From assembly GCF_014692525.1 (NCBI RefSeq), contig NZ_JACNYL010000001.1, positions 744,001 through 808,000 on the forward strand: DNA of 64,000 bases, given 5' to 3'. A program made the translations under genes and the position numbers. The notes beneath the pieces were generated by a model, which did no database searches, was not told where the DNA came from, and saw only the letters and a list, made by a program, of their open reading frames with translations. Positions 43,997 to 52,373 of this stretch are shown one piece after another (position 1 is the stretch's first letter; every line of letters starts with the position of its first letter). Origin of the DNA: Sphingobacterium chuzhouense. GTDB lineage: Bacteria > Bacteroidota > Bacteroidia > Sphingobacteriales > Sphingobacteriaceae.

Positions 43997-44764
43997 TCAA
44001 TCCGCTATAATAATCTCGATTTCATGATCTCGAAATACGTTTTTATGTACTTCCTCAATTTCCGCATCTGTCACCAAGAAGTCAATAAGAGACATTGCTC
44101 CTAGGCTCGCAAAGGACGTTTTCCCAATTTTAGAAGAATCAGCTACCAAATAGGTTACTTCTGCAGCATCTACCATCGCTTTCTTCACCACGATATCGCT
44201 AATGCTTGGATAGGTAAGCCCTGCTTTCAACGACACCCCTGCCGTTGCCAAAAAAAGCTTCTGCACATTTATTCCCTTAAAAAAGTCGGCAGCTTTCTGT
44301 CCGGTAAGCGATAAGGTCGGCGGTTTAAATTCCCCCCCCGTCATAATAACTTCGATTCCCGGTTCTGCACCTAATAGCAGCGCTATATTTAGGGCATTGG
44401 TAATAACGGTCAAGTTCTTAATCCCTTTTAATTTGCGGGCGATCTCGGTGGTAGTTGAACCCGAATCCAGGATGATGGTATCGCCATTTTCGATAAGCTC
44501 AACACATTTTAAGGCGATCCGTTCTTTCTTTTCTATATTGTCATCTTGATGTGCGAGTGAAAAATTGCGCACCTGATCTTCTATATTACGCAAATAGGCT
44601 CCTCCATGATCACGGGAGATGAGCCCTTCTTTTTCCAGTTTTTCTAGATCTTGACGGATGGTTGCTTCGGTTACTTTAAAAAGGTTCGCTAAGTCTATAA
44701 CTTTAGCAGCACCATCTTCTTTCAATAAGCCTACTATTTTTTCTCTTCGTTGTATTGGTAGCAT
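43997..44764 (-). CDS. DeoR-family transcriptional regulator
   Basis: A 255-residue regulator. Residues 1-58 form the DeoR helix-turn-helix (MLPIQRREKIVGLLKEDG, then AKVIDLANLFKVTEATIRQDLEKLEKEGLI split over the turn) and residues 75-235 the phosphosugar-sensing domain with ILDSGSTTTEIA near 100, VIMTGGEFK near 139 and YLVADSSKIGKTSFA near 205. DeoR proteins usually repress sugar operons and are released by a sugar phosphate. It is the first gene of the operon reaching to 30430, so autoregulation is likely, and DeoR-like repeats lie immediately upstream. The inducer may be the kinase product, such as a ketose phosphate. Confidence 0.93.
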   Translation of the reverse strand: MLPIQRREKIVGLLKEDGAAKVIDLANLFKVTEATIRQDLEKLEKEGLISRDHGGAYLRNIEDQVRNFSLAHQDDNIEKKERIALKCVELIENGDTIILDSGSTTTEIARKLKGIKNLTVITNALNIALLLGAEPGIEVIMTGGEFKPPTLSLTGQKAADFFKGINVQKLFLATAGVSLKAGLTYPSISDIVVKKAMVDAAEVTYLVADSSKIGKTSFASLGAMSLIDFLVTDAEIEEVHKNVFRDHEIEIIIAD

Positions 44765-44803
44765 AACTATTTAGCAATTTGACGCTTTATAATCCTTAAA
44801 TAT

Positions 44804-44820
44804 CGAAAATAAAACGAAAT
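44804..44820 (-). promoter_or_regulatory. Candidate DeoR-family operator TTTCGTTTTATTTTCG
   Basis: On the minus strand this site reads ATTTCGTTTTATTTTCG and lies 40-56 bases upstream of the DeoR start. It has two TTTCG direct repeats separated by about one helical turn, like operators of GlpR/AgaR-type DeoR proteins (TTTCGTTT-rich repeats). A further ATTTTCG copy is at 44844-44850. Position and pattern support autoregulation, but no binding data exist. Confidence 0.5.
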
Positions 44821-44849
44821 AAACAAAGAAAAAAGAAAAAATACGAAAA

Positions 44850-46304
44850 TCAATATGGCGTTATCCGAACCATTTCTTCTTTAAAACCGGTCACATGCAC
44901 ACTATCAACTGCACATTCCTCGCAGTGCACTTCGCTGTTTTTAATCACGAAGTTTTCTGCATCGTTGATCACGAGATAATGCTTTCCCGTCGCCAGCAAG
45001 TTTGAAATCTCTACATTCTTTAATCTGGATTCGGGAATACCCTCTACGTTGATACAATGTGTTGATGATTCAATCAGCACATTGTTGATATTCACATCAG
45101 AAAACGCCGGTGTCAATGCATTGCCCTCCACGGCAAAATCCCGGCTTGCCTGCTCTCCTACGTGCGTCGCACTTCCCAACATATCCCAACGCAAAGCGGA
45201 ATGCACGACGTTCATCCGGATATTTTCAAACGCAATATCGTGTCCACCGCCTCCGCGCGGACGACGGGTTTTAAAGCGTATGCCTACATCCGTTCCGTCG
45301 AAAGCACAATCATGCACATATAGATTTTTTATCTTACCTGCTGTTTCACTGCCCAAGGTAATACCGCCATGGCCTGTCCCTGCCAAGCAATACCGTACCA
45401 CAATATTCTCGGAAGGTTTATTCACACGCAGCCCATCGTATCCCCTACCCCCTTTTATTGCAATACAATCATCGCCCGTATACAGGCTGCAATATTCCAC
45501 CAATACATTTTTAGAGGATTCGATATCAATTCCGTCACCGCGTTGTATACCTTCAGAATACACTTTGATTCCACGGATGATCACATCTTCACAATAAGTC
45601 GGCACGACGTTCCAAAAAGCGGATCGCTCTAAAGTAAGTCCTTCTATAAAAACTTTCTTGCAATTTATCGGTGCTATCATCGCTGGTGGAAAAATAAAAG
45701 ATGTGGTTTTTCCATCATAGATACGATCCTTAACGGGTGTATTGCTATCGACGATTTTTTCTATAACCTCGTGGGTCATGATTTGTTTACGTACGGAACC
45801 CTCTCCTGGCCCTCTCAATTTACCCTCGCCCGTAATCGCTATATTCTCCGCATCGCGGGCATAAACACACGCGCCCAGTGAATATAATTCTATGCCTTCG
45901 TTCCGTGTAAACACGACAGGCAAGAAATCGGCGATTTCATTTTTAAATGTAAGTACCGCACCCTCTTCCAGATGCAGGTTAATATTGGATTTGAGTTCAA
46001 TTCTCCCAGAGACATATTCACCCTTCGTCAACAAAAGTGTTCCCCCTCCTGCCGTCGCCAATCGATCTATCGCTTCTTGGATATTGGATTCTCCTGCAAA
46101 TAGAGAATCTGTACGTTGGGGGAACGTCGGACGTTTAAAATCATATTCAAAATAAGGCGACTGAATCGGCGCAATAGTGTCGGGCATTACATCTGCTCCT
46201 ACTTCGCTATACGCTGGCACACGCCTTTCCAGCTCTTCTTTCCATGTCGTCGATGTACAGGCATAGCATAACATGCCGATTAGACTAATCCATAATGCTC
46301 TCAT
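44850..46304 (-). CDS. GH28 polygalacturonase-family enzyme
   Basis: A 484-residue secreted enzyme. I choose the start at 46304 since MRALWISLIGMLCYAC is a lipoprotein signal; the ATG at 46460 adds 52 charged residues overlapping the preceding gene. The parallel beta-helix bears the GH28 catalytic set: Asp257 in QRGDGID, Asp278-Asp279 in YTGDDCIAIKGG, His312 in GTGHGG and Arg343/Lys345 in IRFKTRRP. The usual NTD triad appears as RGD. GH28 enzymes cut alpha-1,4-galacturonide bonds; bacterial exo-acting and RG-II-specific types occur. It lies between a Tat-exported TIM barrel protein and the DeoR operon, at the end of the right-hand block. Confidence 0.92.
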   Translation of the reverse strand: MRALWISLIGMLCYACTSTTWKEELERRVPAYSEVGADVMPDTIAPIQSPYFEYDFKRPTFPQRTDSLFAGESNIQEAIDRLATAGGGTLLLTKGEYVSGRIELKSNINLHLEEGAVLTFKNEIADFLPVVFTRNEGIELYSLGACVYARDAENIAITGEGKLRGPGEGSVRKQIMTHEVIEKIVDSNTPVKDRIYDGKTTSFIFPPAMIAPINCKKVFIEGLTLERSAFWNVVPTYCEDVIIRGIKVYSEGIQRGDGIDIESSKNVLVEYCSLYTGDDCIAIKGGRGYDGLRVNKPSENIVVRYCLAGTGHGGITLGSETAGKIKNLYVHDCAFDGTDVGIRFKTRRPRGGGGHDIAFENIRMNVVHSALRWDMLGSATHVGEQASRDFAVEGNALTPAFSDVNINNVLIESSTHCINVEGIPESRLKNVEISNLLATGKHYLVINDAENFVIKNSEVHCEECAVDSVHVTGFKEEMVRITPY

Positions 46305-46345
46305 CAAATTATCGCTTTTGTAGGTTGTAAGATCCAGAAAGCACT

Positions 46346-47242
46346 TTATCCTTGAAAAATAGATTTTACGTATCTGGTGTTTGCTCCGAAATTCTCTTTC
46401 ACCATGCGTGGTGATAGGTTGGCGTCTCTGGAACGCTCGATAACCAACCAGCCTTTCCAACCCATTCTATCCAGTTCTTCTTTAACTTTTGGCATATCCA
46501 AGCGGGTATTGTTCTCCAGCCAAACACCGTCTTCATCCGTACAGTGGATCTGGCAGATACGTTTTTTACCCAAGATGCGCATTTCTTCCATCAAATCCCG
46601 TCCTTCCTTTAACGGTTCAGAAAAATTAAAGTAAACCTGTATGTTTTTAGAACCTATTTCTTTTAACAATTCGACTTCACCCCGAGCATCCAATGCTGTC
46701 TCAATGCCTACGACAACCCCGGCTTTCTTTGCCATTTTTCCGACTTCCTTCAAACGTTCTACAATAGCAGGACGCAATTCCGGATTCTTCACTAAATCTC
46801 CCTGCACACCTAAAGGCAAAAATGCTACCTTGGCACCCAATAGTTGACAGGTCTTTAAACAGTCGCCCACCATTTGCTGGTATGTCGGTCGTGTCGCAAA
46901 AGATTGTGCATAAAATCCTGTCATTGCCACCGACGCTACTTGGATATTGTATTGCTTTAATTCGTTGATATAATTTGTACGAAATGCTTCATCGAAAAAT
47001 TTGTTATCAAACGTATCACGATCGCCTAGACCTCCCATATCCACTTCAAGCCCGTCAGCACCAATTTCACTGGTCAATTTAACGGCACCCAGTTTCTGTC
47101 TTTTCAAAATCATCAAATCGATGACAGCGACTTTATAGCGCTGTTCTTTCCGAGCGAACGCCCAGGTTGATTTTGGCAACATCAAGGCTGCTGTGCCTAG
47201 AACAGATGCTGCTATAAATTCTCTTCTGTTTAATGCTTTCAT
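46346..47242 (-). CDS. Tat-exported sugar phosphate isomerase/epimerase-like TIM barrel protein
   Basis: A 298-residue protein with a Tat signal: two Arg in NRREFIAASVLG, then a hydrophobic region to WAFA near residue 30. The mature part is a xylose-isomerase-like/AP-endonuclease 2 TIM barrel with EIGADGLEVDMG near residue 65, VVGIETALD near 180, CQIHCTDEDG near 233 and LVIERSRD near 270, supplying Glu, His and Glu metal ligands. Such exported members are frequent beside carbohydrate loci in Bacteroidota. An isomerase or 3-keto-sugar lyase/hydratase role in the periplasm is possible. It sits 4 bases after an STN-esterase and before GH28. Reaction unknown. Confidence 0.82.
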   Translation of the reverse strand: MKALNRREFIAASVLGTAALMLPKSTWAFARKEQRYKVAVIDLMILKRQKLGAVKLTSEIGADGLEVDMGGLGDRDTFDNKFFDEAFRTNYINELKQYNIQVASVAMTGFYAQSFATRPTYQQMVGDCLKTCQLLGAKVAFLPLGVQGDLVKNPELRPAIVERLKEVGKMAKKAGVVVGIETALDARGEVELLKEIGSKNIQVYFNFSEPLKEGRDLMEEMRILGKKRICQIHCTDEDGVWLENNTRLDMPKVKEELDRMGWKGWLVIERSRDANLSPRMVKENFGANTRYVKSIFQG

Positions 47243-47245
47243 ATC

Positions 47246-48631
47246 TCAATCTTCGAACAGTTTTTCTAAATTTTCATAACCCTGTATTGCGTTGGACGGT
47301 AGGTTCTCGCCATTTGGTCCAAAAGCATACAATGCTTTTTCTTCTTCGATCACGCATCCGGATTCATCATAGTCACCCGCCGGATTTTTAATCCCTTTCG
47401 TGTTTAAACCAAAATGTTTAGTCATAAAATCATATACGGGCTTCCGTTTGGAATAACCAAAATCATGACCATCCTCCGGAAGATGGACATTTTCTACGTA
47501 TTCGGGTTTCCCATAATAACCGTATATTTTTTGTAGATAAGGAAAATCATGTTGCGGCATGTGCGCTGTCCAATCCTTGCCATCGGAAATAACCAGCTGC
47601 GGTCGGGGTGCCGCCATGGCGGCTAGTTCAACATTATTTGTTCCACTCGCACTGGCGTGTATCGGCATCCCACTCTCACAAGGACATCCTCCATAAAAAT
47701 AGGACGACAGTGAGACAACCGGGATGCTTATCGTGATGCGGTCATCTAGTGCCGTCATAAGTACGGTCTGGCTTCCACCACCTGATCCTCCGCAGATACC
47801 GACACGCTGGGTGTCGATCGTTTTATCTTGCAACATCCAATCTAATATCCGGATAGCGCCCAGTGTTTGTACGGTGAGCGCCAAGCTTCTACGATGGTCT
47901 TTCGGATCAAATTGCAAGGTGGACTCTCCCCATCCAAAAAGGTCGTAACTTACCGCAACAGCACCCATTTGCGCGGTCATGGCACAACGGATCTGCGCAT
48001 CCTTCCGAAAACGATGCCCTGCCCAATGGCCGTCTGGACTCAACATCAACGGCACTTTACCTTTTAATTTCAATGGTCTGTAAATAGAACCGTTGACATA
48101 CAAACCGGGCATAATCTCCAAAGCAAAGTTTTCTACCGTATAATTTTTAAACTTCCGTTTTTTAGTTACCAGCGGTACCGATTGCGGCATGGGGGGCATC
48201 GGCGACAATTTCAACGCTTTGTATAAATCTGGACGAATCTGCTGTTTCCGCTGTTCCCAGCTGTGTTTATCGTGATATTGCGAGGCTAACTCATCCAAAT
48301 AATCCCAACCGTCCTGTGGTTCCCATCGGTAATACTCGTATTCCTTCAGCTTATATTTACCTTCTCCCTCTTTGTTTACTTTGAGATCCAACGGTGCCAG
48401 CACATTTCGAAGGGTTTCATCTACATCGGTACGAAAGCGCCAAGCCGCATAACGCAACCATTTTCCCTCCACTTGGTTTTCATCATATTTTATGCGGATG
48501 TTATATCGTTCTTCCAAGATGCCAAGTACATCCTTTAACGGCATCTGGTATCTATCATCGGAATTCTGTGCTTTGCTGAAATGGATAAAGCAACATAAAC
48601 AAACCCCTATAATTACTGAAATTCTAATCAT
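47246..48631 (-). CDS. Exported alpha/beta-hydrolase esterase with N-terminal STN domain
   Basis: A 461-residue exported protein with signal peptide ending near SKAQ. Residues 30-96 look like an STN (secretin and TonB N-terminus) domain: MPLKDVLGILEERYNI, then VDETLRNVLAPLDLKV and KYKLKEY. From residue 160 it is an alpha/beta hydrolase of the acetyl-xylan esterase or pectin esterase type: SPDGHWAGH near 198, the nucleophile Ser283 in GICGGSGGGS, a late Asp in ISDGKDWTAHMP and His in LPEDGHDFGY. It probably removes acetyl or methyl esters from pectic oligosaccharides. An STN domain on an esterase is unusual. The gene overlaps the symporter gene end by 4 bases. Confidence 0.82.
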   Translation of the reverse strand: MIRISVIIGVCLCCFIHFSKAQNSDDRYQMPLKDVLGILEERYNIRIKYDENQVEGKWLRYAAWRFRTDVDETLRNVLAPLDLKVNKEGEGKYKLKEYEYYRWEPQDGWDYLDELASQYHDKHSWEQRKQQIRPDLYKALKLSPMPPMPQSVPLVTKKRKFKNYTVENFALEIMPGLYVNGSIYRPLKLKGKVPLMLSPDGHWAGHRFRKDAQIRCAMTAQMGAVAVSYDLFGWGESTLQFDPKDHRRSLALTVQTLGAIRILDWMLQDKTIDTQRVGICGGSGGGSQTVLMTALDDRITISIPVVSLSSYFYGGCPCESGMPIHASASGTNNVELAAMAAPRPQLVISDGKDWTAHMPQHDFPYLQKIYGYYGKPEYVENVHLPEDGHDFGYSKRKPVYDFMTKHFGLNTKGIKNPAGDYDESGCVIEEEKALYAFGPNGENLPSNAIQGYENLEKLFED

Positions 48632-50190
48632 GACTCTATTCCCCTTTCCCGGTCAAGTCTACGGTTCCTTTTCCATCCCTTATAGTATAAATTGGAGTCT
48701 AATTCGGGTTTTGGAAAGAATAAACTAGCCAGATAGCCGACACCAATAACGACTAAATGGCTATATACGCCCAACATCATTTTATTATGTGTAAAATTAT
48801 ATTTCCCTAAATCCAACAGAAGAAAAGTATTACCTCTAAATTCAATCTCGGTACTGGTTAAAAACGCATAAGCAGTAAACAGGACACACACGATGATAGC
48901 AATATTTATCCCTTGCCGATTTGCACGTTCGGTGAAAATTCCCAAAAGAAAAATACCGACGATACCTCCCGAGAATATCGCATATAGCGTAAAGATGATC
49001 CCCAGAATACTTTCGCTTCCCAACTCCACATAAATAAAACCAATAATCATCGAGATAACACCTGCAATAGCCACCATCCAACGACTAGCGCGCAAGTATT
49101 CGTTGTCTACTTTTTCCGGACGGAGTTTTTTATAATAATCTTCAATTCCTACAGCTGCCAGCGAGTTGAGGTCGGCGCTGAGGCTACAAATAGCTGCGGA
49201 AATCATCGCTGCCAGAATAAACCCTACGACGCCTACCGGCAACTGTGTCATGATAAAATAAGGAAACACACTATTGGGACCAATATCATCCGGCAGTGGT
49301 TGTTGGGTATAATATACGAAAAGGGCTGTACCAATAAACATAAACAGTGACCAGACAGGCACGGTTAATAAAATCCCCATTAACGAGGCACGGATTGCCG
49401 ATTTATCGGAACGTGCGGTTAAATAGCGCTGGATAACCGTTTGGTCTGTCCCGTACTTCTGAACAGCATAAAACGCCCCGTTGATGGCCATCACTATAAA
49501 GGTCAGTCGCGTAAAATCCAGATCATAAGGCCCAAAACCCGTACGTCCATTTTCTGAAGCAACCCGCCATACTTCCGGAAAACCACCGTTTACAGAGAAG
49601 ATAATAACGAGCAAACATAAAATTCCGCTGGCGAAGAGCATAAATCCCTGAAATACATCCAGCCAGATGACCGCCTCAATACCACCGAGCAAGTTAACGA
49701 TAACAATGATGCTTCCCACAACGAGTATAATCCAATATGTGTTGATGTTCGTCATGCTCGATAATGCTACTGCAAGCAGATACAATACCGTTCCCATACC
49801 CGAAAACTGGCGCAGTACAAAGGCAATGGAACTATAATACCGCGCAAAATTACCGAACCGCTTTTCAAAGTACTCGTAGGTACTCAATCCAATCACCTTT
49901 CGGTACAACGGCACAATAAACCATACGGTACCGAGCAGCACAATAGGCACCATCAGTCCTTGAACCAACAGTATCCAATTGTTAGCATACCCTTCGGCAG
50001 GATATCCTAAAAAAGTAACACTACTAATCAAGGTTGCCAATAGTGACATTCCTATAGCCCAGGAAGGGACACGCCCTTTGGCCGAAAAATAGGCTTCGGT
50101 AGACTTCTGATTTTTTGCATATCGAAGTCCAAAGTATAACGTAATTAATAAAACGGCGATAATTATTCCGTAATCAAATATGCTTAACAT
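48628..50190 (-). CDS. Sodium:solute symporter (SSS/SGLT family) II
   Basis: A 520-residue inner-membrane protein of about 13 helices. It begins with IFDYGIIIAVLLITLYFGLRYA, followed by EAYFSAKGRVPSWAIGMSLL and LISSVTFLGYPAEGYANNW, then LLGGIEAVIWLDVFQGFML and ALFVYYTQQPLPDDI-type loops, normal for SSS carriers. It differs clearly from the symporter at 13917-15497. Set beside a DUF1537 kinase, PdxA-like dehydrogenase and DapA-type lyase, it is a good candidate for import of a sugar acid or keto-acid sugar. The N-terminal helix starts immediately, so the start looks right. Confidence 0.9.
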   Translation of the reverse strand: MLSIFDYGIIIAVLLITLYFGLRYAKNQKSTEAYFSAKGRVPSWAIGMSLLATLISSVTFLGYPAEGYANNWILLVQGLMVPIVLLGTVWFIVPLYRKVIGLSTYEYFEKRFGNFARYYSSIAFVLRQFSGMGTVLYLLAVALSSMTNINTYWIILVVGSIIVIVNLLGGIEAVIWLDVFQGFMLFASGILCLLVIIFSVNGGFPEVWRVASENGRTGFGPYDLDFTRLTFIVMAINGAFYAVQKYGTDQTVIQRYLTARSDKSAIRASLMGILLTVPVWSLFMFIGTALFVYYTQQPLPDDIGPNSVFPYFIMTQLPVGVVGFILAAMISAAICSLSADLNSLAAVGIEDYYKKLRPEKVDNEYLRASRWMVAIAGVISMIIGFIYVELGSESILGIIFTLYAIFSGGIVGIFLLGIFTERANRQGINIAIIVCVLFTAYAFLTSTEIEFRGNTFLLLDLGKYNFTHNKMMLGVYSHLVVIGVGYLASLFFPKPELDSNLYYKGWKRNRRLDRERGIES

Positions 50191-50228
50191 AAGGTTTATC
50201 TATCATTACTCGATGTACATCGATTGGG

Positions 50229-51341
50229 TTAAAACACCCATAATTTTTCTGTCCAAGGATAACTCCCCGGTTTCAATGTCACCACCAATGTTGTTTCCGG
50301 CACATGATTTCGAATCACGCCTTGCCTATATTCCCATACAGGCAGGAGTGTATCGATACCCAATACCTCTAATATTGCCCGAGCTGTTGCACCTCCCTCA
50401 ATGATCAGCTCACACAATACGTATTTCTGATAAAATATGGCTAGCACCTGTGCGATATGCTCCCGCACCACCTGTGCATTATAAGACACCGTGGAAGCTA
50501 CCGCCAGTATCACTTCGCCATATCTATCCATTTTGCGACGGATATCTTCCGCCACTTCTTCTTCTTTACCAATATCCGACCAATATACCACTTTATCCGC
50601 GTCAACTGCTGCGATACGTTTGATACTATTTTCGTGATTGGAACCACACACATACAAAACCGGTGTCTGTAGCAGCGGCTCTGCATCTTCTTTTACAAGC
50701 CTTTTTTTTGTTCGTTGACGCAACAACGCTTCAAAAAAAGCGGCTGCTCCCGCGTAGATTCCAAATGGTGTCACGGTAGAAGCCCACTTATTCAAACCTT
50801 CTTCATCTTTAACCGCGGCGACAATATAAGGTGATGTTGTTGGTGACGGTTCTTCTACATCTTCTGTCAACTTCCAAGAATCGGCTTTAAGCGTTTCTAA
50901 TACGCTACTTTTCACTATCGGAAACTCGGGATCACGAGCAAAATCCGTTTCTGCAATCGGCTTACCGCCTATGCAATACAAGCCATGCTGAATAACCCGA
51001 CCTAAAGCAGGGTTAACAGGGCAAAAAACGACATTGTCTTTTTGGAATAACACGCGGTAAAAGGAAATTTCTGCCGCAATATGTCCACGAAGAGCGGAAT
51101 CAAATTTCAGATATATCCAATCCCATTCCAGTGTTGGATTCACCGAAAATACCGCTTTCAAATGCGCAAGTGCTTCCGCTATTTTTAAAGAACGGGTATT
51201 GGTATTCAGAATCCGGACATCTGTCGTTATTGGCGCTTCCAACGAATGCACGATCTCCACCGATAATCCGTAACGCAGGGCTATCCCGCCTATTTCGGCA
51301 GCACCTGTCAAGTCATCCGCAATTACCAATATCGATGCCAT
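50229..51341 (-). CDS. DUF1537-family acid-sugar kinase II (D-threonate/erythronate kinase-like)
   Basis: A 370-residue cytoplasmic kinase, shorter than the typical 400-470. The N-terminal domain starts ILVIADDLTGAAEIGGIALRYG, the hallmark of the family, and has LNTNTRSL near 46 and FDSALRGHIAAEI near 95. The C-terminal nucleotide domain has IEGGATARAILEVLGI near 315 and LKPGSYPWTEKLW at the end. It is followed by a PdxA-type dehydrogenase 6 bases after... in transcription order PdxA precedes it, with a 6-base gap, the known DtnK/PdxA2 pair for D-threonate and D-erythronate. The phosphorylated acid would be decarboxylated to dihydroxyacetone phosphate. It is not close to the kinase at 30430-31803. 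Confidence 0.85.
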   Translation of the reverse strand: MASILVIADDLTGAAEIGGIALRYGLSVEIVHSLEAPITTDVRILNTNTRSLKIAEALAHLKAVFSVNPTLEWDWIYLKFDSALRGHIAAEISFYRVLFQKDNVVFCPVNPALGRVIQHGLYCIGGKPIAETDFARDPEFPIVKSSVLETLKADSWKLTEDVEEPSPTTSPYIVAAVKDEEGLNKWASTVTPFGIYAGAAAFFEALLRQRTKKRLVKEDAEPLLQTPVLYVCGSNHENSIKRIAAVDADKVVYWSDIGKEEEVAEDIRRKMDRYGEVILAVASTVSYNAQVVREHIAQVLAIFYQKYVLCELIIEGGATARAILEVLGIDTLLPVWEYRQGVIRNHVPETTLVVTLKPGSYPWTEKLWVF

Positions 51342-51347
51342 ACTTTT

Positions 51348-52373
51348 TTATTTATTCCGCGCCAACTGTACTGCCGATTCAATAGCTAATATCATCGCAT
51401 CTGGACTTGCTACGCCTTTTCCGGCGATTTCGAAAGCTGTTCCGTGGTCAACTGATGTACGGATAATCGGCAAGCCCATCGTAATATTTACCCCTTTCAC
51501 ACTATCCATTTGTTTTTTCTCTGCATTCCATTTAAAACCTGTTAGCTTAAATGGAATATGTCCTTGGTCATGATACATCGCCACGATACCACCATAGTAA
51601 CCTGTAGCTGCTTTCGAAAAAAGCGTATCCGCAGGTACAGGTCCCTCTACATCATATCCTCTTTTACGTGCTTCTTCTACTGCCGGAACAATCTCTTCAT
51701 CATCTTCGGTACCAAATAGTCCCGAATCTCCAGCATGTGGATTAAGTCCTGCTATGCCTATCTTGAGGTTGTTTTCTCCGAGGCTGACTAACCCTTGGTG
51801 CAGCAACTCCGTCACTTCTACAATACGGTCCTTCTTCACCAGATCACAAGCTTGCCGCAGTGACACATGGGTAGACACATGGATGACCTTCATGTTTTCT
51901 TCTACGAGAAGCATTGCATATTTCTTTGTTTGCGTATAATGGGCATAGATCTCCGTATGACCTGCAAAATGATGTCCAGCTTCGTTGACGGACTTCTTAT
52001 TTATCGGCCCTGTTACCGTAGCGTCTAATTCTCCTTTGAGTGCCAAATCGATCACTTTGGTGACCGCTTCGAATGATGCGTTTCCCGCTTCTGCGGATAT
52101 TTCTCCAAACGTTATTTTAGATAAATCCGTATTTTTCAAATCCAGCACGTCCGCTTCTCCTGCAGTAAATCGAGCTTCCGAAACTTGTTCAACAGCATGA
52201 ATAGCGATAGGTAGCTGCAGCCGCGATATGATCTGCTGAAAAACAACAGCATCTCCCACCAAGATGGGTCTACAGATATCCTGCACACGGGCATCCAACA
52301 AAGCTTTCAATGCGATTTCGGGACCGATACTCGCCGGATCCCCCATCGTAATACCAACAATCGGTTTATACAT
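51348..52373 (-). CDS. pdxA: PdxA-family phospho-acid-sugar dehydrogenase (PdxA2-like)
   Basis: A 341-residue cytoplasmic NAD-dependent oxidative decarboxylase. It has VGITMGDPASIGPEIALKAL at residues 5-24, the metal-site region HHFAGHTEIYAHYT near 152, HVSTHVSLRQACDLV near 180, AGLNPHAGDSGLFG near 218 and YHDQGHIPFKL near 274, all usual for PdxA. True PdxA acts on 4-hydroxythreonine 4-phosphate in vitamin B6 synthesis, but the DUF1537 kinase neighbour marks this as the PdxA2 type, which converts threonate or erythronate 4-phosphate to dihydroxyacetone phosphate and CO2. The gene overlaps the DapA-type gene end by 8 bases. Confidence 0.9.
   Translation of the reverse strand: MYKPIVGITMGDPASIGPEIALKALLDARVQDICRPILVGDAVVFQQIISRLQLPIAIHAVEQVSEARFTAGEADVLDLKNTDLSKITFGEISAEAGNASFEAVTKVIDLALKGELDATVTGPINKKSVNEAGHHFAGHTEIYAHYTQTKKYAMLLVEENMKVIHVSTHVSLRQACDLVKKDRIVEVTELLHQGLVSLGENNLKIGIAGLNPHAGDSGLFGTEDDEEIVPAVEEARKRGYDVEGPVPADTLFSKAATGYYGGIVAMYHDQGHIPFKLTGFKWNAEKKQMDSVKGVNITMGLPIIRTSVDHGTAFEIAGKGVASPDAMILAIESAVQLARNK

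Noticed and set aside
46305..46460. N-terminal extension of the GH28 gene to the first in-frame ATG
   Set aside because: The added 52 residues are charged, overlap the upstream gene and would bury the lipoprotein signal that starts at 46304.
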